Source: Nocardia sienata NBRC 100364 (lineage in GTDB: Bacteria; Actinomycetota; Actinomycetes; Mycobacteriales; Mycobacteriaceae). Taken from it: 64,000 bases of DNA. The stretch covers positions 1 to 64,000 of the forward strand of contig NZ_BDBX01000042.1 of the NCBI RefSeq assembly GCF_001613205.1, in the 5' to 3' direction. Position 1 is the first letter of the stretch; each line of letters starts with the position of its first letter. Shown here one piece after another: positions 62,277-64,000 of this stretch. The notes beneath the pieces are model-generated. The model saw only the letters and a program-made list of their open reading frames with translations. It was not told the DNA's origin and made no database searches. The position numbers and the translations under genes were made by a program.

Positions 62277-63118
62277 GGGCGGCACCGGGTTGGCAGATCC
62301 GCGCCTTCGCCCGGGCCGCGGCGCTCTACCTCGCGCTCATCGCCATGGCGTGGTGCGCCCTGCTCCCCATCCTGTGGGCGTTGGCGGGTTCGGTGAAGAG
62401 ACAGTCCGAGGTCACCACGCCGACCCTGCTCCCCCGCGAGCCGCAGTGGTCCAACTACCGCACCGTTTTCCAGGAGATGCCGTTCGGCCGGATGTTCCTC
62501 AACACCGTCCTCTACGCCGGATGTGTCACCGCCGGCCAGGTCTTCTTCTGCTCGTTGGCCGGATACGCGTTCGCCCGGCTGCGCTTCCCCGGCCGCGACG
62601 CCCTGTTCACGGCCTATCTGGCCACGCTCATGGTCCCGCTCACCGTGACCGTGGTGCCACAGTTCCTGCTCATCCGAGTTCTGGGCATGACGGATACGCC
62701 CTGGGCGCTGATCCTGCCCGGGCTGTTCGGCAGTGCGTTCGGCACCTACCTGATGCGGCAGTTCTTCCGCACCCTCCCCGTCGAACTCGAAGAGGCCGCC
62801 GTTCTCGACGGCTGCTCCCCGTGGCAGATCTACTGGCGGGTCCTGCTGCCCAATGCCAAACCGGCGGTGATGGTTCTCGCCGTACTCACCTGGGTCGAGG
62901 TCTGGAACGATTTCCTGTGGCCGCTGGTGATGATCCAACGCCGGGAGATCTCCACCGTCACCCTCGGCCTGGTGTGGATGCAGGGGCAATACGTCTCGGA
63001 CTGGCCGGTGCTGATGGCCGCGTCCATGATGATCCTGCTACCGCTGGTCATCGTCTACGCCGTCGCGCAGAAAGCATTTCTCCGGGGCATCGGTATGTCG
63101 GGTTTCGGTGGGCGGTGA
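62273..63118 (+). CDS. ABC sugar permease, MalG/UgpE type
   Basis: A 281-residue permease with six helices; the EAA loop is LEEAAVLDGCSPWQIYWRVL near residue 185. GTG start at 62273 overlaps the preceding stop by four bases; an upstream in-frame ATG would lie within the neighbour. No ATPase gene follows within the window; such importers in actinomycetes commonly share a MsmK/UgpC-type ATPase encoded elsewhere. Confidence 0.92.
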   Translation: MRAAPGWQIRAFARAAALYLALIAMAWCALLPILWALAGSVKRQSEVTTPTLLPREPQWSNYRTVFQEMPFGRMFLNTVLYAGCVTAGQVFFCSLAGYAFARLRFPGRDALFTAYLATLMVPLTVTVVPQFLLIRVLGMTDTPWALILPGLFGSAFGTYLMRQFFRTLPVELEEAAVLDGCSPWQIYWRVLLPNAKPAVMVLAVLTWVEVWNDFLWPLVMIQRREISTVTLGLVWMQGQYVSDWPVLMAASMMILLPLVIVYAVAQKAFLRGIGMSGFGGR

Positions 63119-63190
63119 CGAGACCCCGCGTTACCCGGGTGATCGCCCTCGACATCCGATATAGATTTGTCTCCGTATGAAGGGGCCGCG

Positions 63191-63505
63191 ATGGCCCTAC
63201 TGGTTCTTACCGCGAGCGTGCTGCTCACACAATCGAACCTGCCTGCAGCCGGTGATGGCAGAGACCAGAAGGGACTGGCGCAGTTGACAGACCATCCACC
63301 GACCCCGCCCGAGCCGTTGGACGATGACTACGACGTCGAACTCGAGGAACCCGTCATCGACGACGACGAGCCGTCGACCTGGCAGGATTTCGCCGAGGAC
63401 GCTCGCACGGGTGGATCCGGCGAGCCTGTTGTCGGCGGCCCGGGATTCGGATTCGAGCTCCCTGGGCCCGCGCGATCCGTCATCGAGGGGCCGGGTCCTC
63501 GGTAG
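63191..63505 (+). CDS. Small acidic secreted or membrane-anchored protein
   Basis: A 104-residue protein: a hydrophobic start (MALLVLTASVLLTQSNLPAA) that could be a signal peptide, then a very acidic, Pro-rich body (PLDDDYDVELEEPVIDDDEP) and a Gly-rich end. GAAGGGG lies before the ATG and a TATAGAT -10-like element about 25 bases upstream. No family recognised; followed by a hairpin at 63505-63526. Confidence 0.6.
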   Translation: MALLVLTASVLLTQSNLPAAGDGRDQKGLAQLTDHPPTPPEPLDDDYDVELEEPVIDDDEPSTWQDFAEDARTGGSGEPVVGGPGFGFELPGPARSVIEGPGPR

Positions 63506-63526
63506 CCGGCCTTCGGAAGGGCCGGC
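63505..63526. terminator. Bidirectional hairpin between convergent genes
   Basis: GCCGGCC (63505-63511) pairs with GGCCGGC (63520-63526) around a TTCGG-type loop, directly between the acidic protein gene and the convergent DUF397 gene. Confidence 0.6.
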
Positions 63527-63552
63527 CAGCGCATACCCGACCCCGGTCCGCA

Positions 63553-63741
63553 TCAGGAGATGGTTCGGAGGAACCCCTCCCATTCCTCGGGGGTGAAGAC
63601 GAGCACCGGACCGGTCACGTCCTTCGAATCACGCACTCCCACCCCATCAACGAGATGTGCGACCTCCACACATTCACCGCCGTGCTGGCTGTAACTGCTC
63701 TTGAACCAGCCCGCGCTGGATAGGTCAGCGTGCACTTTCAT
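63553..63741 (-). CDS. DUF397 domain protein
   Basis: A 62-residue protein with the full DUF397 pattern: WFKSSYSQHGGECVEVA at residues 12-28, VRDSKD near 36 and FTPEEWEGFL near 50. Such proteins are encoded next to DUF5753 helix-turn-helix regulators and probably act as their partners. The start overlaps the regulator's stop by 17 bases. The family is frequent in Streptomyces and Nocardia. Confidence 0.9.
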   Translation of the reverse strand: MKVHADLSSAGWFKSSYSQHGGECVEVAHLVDGVGVRDSKDVTGPVLVFTPEEWEGFLRTIS

Positions 63742-64000
63742 GCTCCCTTGCCATGTTCCTGAGCCACTGCCGACTATCTGTGTCGCCGTGGGCCCGGTCC
63801 TCGATCAAATCGTACGTTCGCAGGAAGCTCGCCACGTCCTCGGCGTCCTCGATGTACATGTTGCCCACAACCCCCTCCAGAAAGACCACCGGCGGCTCCA
63901 GCGGCTCACCGGGCGCCGATTCCCCGAACTGGAGGACTACGAACGGCGGCATGGACACCCCGCCCGGGAACCCGGCCTCGAACGGAAGCATGCCCAGTCG
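63725..64000 (-). CDS. Helix-turn-helix regulator, DUF5753 C-terminal part (partial)
   Basis: The last 91 codons of a gene that enters from beyond the window. The visible part (FVVLQFGESAPGEPLEPPVV, FLEGVVGNMYIEDAEDVASF, then an amphipathic helix) is the end of the DUF5753 (Scr1-type antitoxin-like) domain; the N-terminal XRE HTH should lie past 64000. Couples to the DUF397 gene by a 17-base overlap. Confidence 0.85.
   Translation of the reverse strand, partial: RLGMLPFEAGFPGGVSMPPFVVLQFGESAPGEPLEPPVVFLEGVVGNMYIEDAEDVASFLRTYDLIEDRAHGDTDSRQWLRNMAREHESAR

Overview
The window is chromosomal DNA of a high-GC actinomycete, most probably Nocardia or a close relative such as Rhodococcus. The evidence is a complete mce lipid-import operon (yrbEA, yrbEB, mceA-F, Mce-associated protein), a leucine/itaconate operon in the same gene order as the Mycobacterium tuberculosis accD1-accA1-fadE19-Rv2499c-citE locus, a mycofactocin-type SDR, DUF397/DUF5753 pairs, many TetR regulators, and strong G/C at third codon positions. 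No rRNA, tRNA, CRISPR array or complete transposon was seen.

Layout. 1-1886: start of a nonribosomal peptide synthetase on the minus strand, cut by the window edge. 2237-8254: cobM, an F420/FMN-type oxidoreductase, DoxX, an MHS transporter, an alpha/beta hydrolase plus MerR pair with a clear MerR operator, and a Uma2 nuclease-like gene between short direct repeats. 8432-17837: TetR and the divergent leucine catabolism operon accD-accA-fadE-maoC-citE, then a 2 x 181 bp tandem repeat and an acetoacetyl-CoA synthetase that could activate the acetoacetate released by the lyase. 18040-25385: smaller regulator/enzyme sets (TetR/flavin monooxygenase with an unlisted 42-residue leader gene; alcohol dehydrogenase; HD hydrolase/GlxA regulator; enoyl-CoA hydratase/TetR with a truncated hydrolase).

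25684-46910: a catabolic region resembling steroid-nucleus degradation: two SDRs, an HsaD-like C-C hydrolase, two KstD-like FAD dehydrogenases, a ketosteroid-isomerase-like protein, a Baeyer-Villiger monooxygenase, a lipase-like hydrolase, Dabb-type small proteins, and an operon of KshA-like Rieske oxygenase, HsaA-like flavin monooxygenase and HsaC-like extradiol dioxygenase. PadR and IclR regulators lie inside it. Four transcription starts share a CCCGGTGA-type inverted element about 70 bp upstream of the start codon, which suggests one regulon. Inside the region a 1.8 kb lower-GC segment with a phosphotransferase gene is bounded by a 269 bp duplication of the padR 3' end; all five differences between the copies are synonymous.

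47271-58434: a tandem-domain TetR regulator of Mce3R architecture, then the mce operon on the minus strand. The first permease gene, yrbEA, is broken by a one-base deletion near 57675 (or this is a sequence error). Two tiny coupled membrane proteins open the operon, and both the D and E subunits carry lipoboxes. 58711-64000: an MpaB-family oxygenase, a carbohydrate-type ABC importer without its ATPase, a small acidic secreted protein, and a DUF397/DUF5753 regulator pair running off the end.

How the parts may work together: the Mce system would import a lipid or sterol-like substrate, the KSI/KstD/Ksh/Hsa-like enzymes would open its rings, and the neighbouring hydrolase, SDR and BVMO genes would handle substituents. 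KshB- and HsaB-type reductases and side-chain beta-oxidation genes are not in the window, so the substrate stays open.
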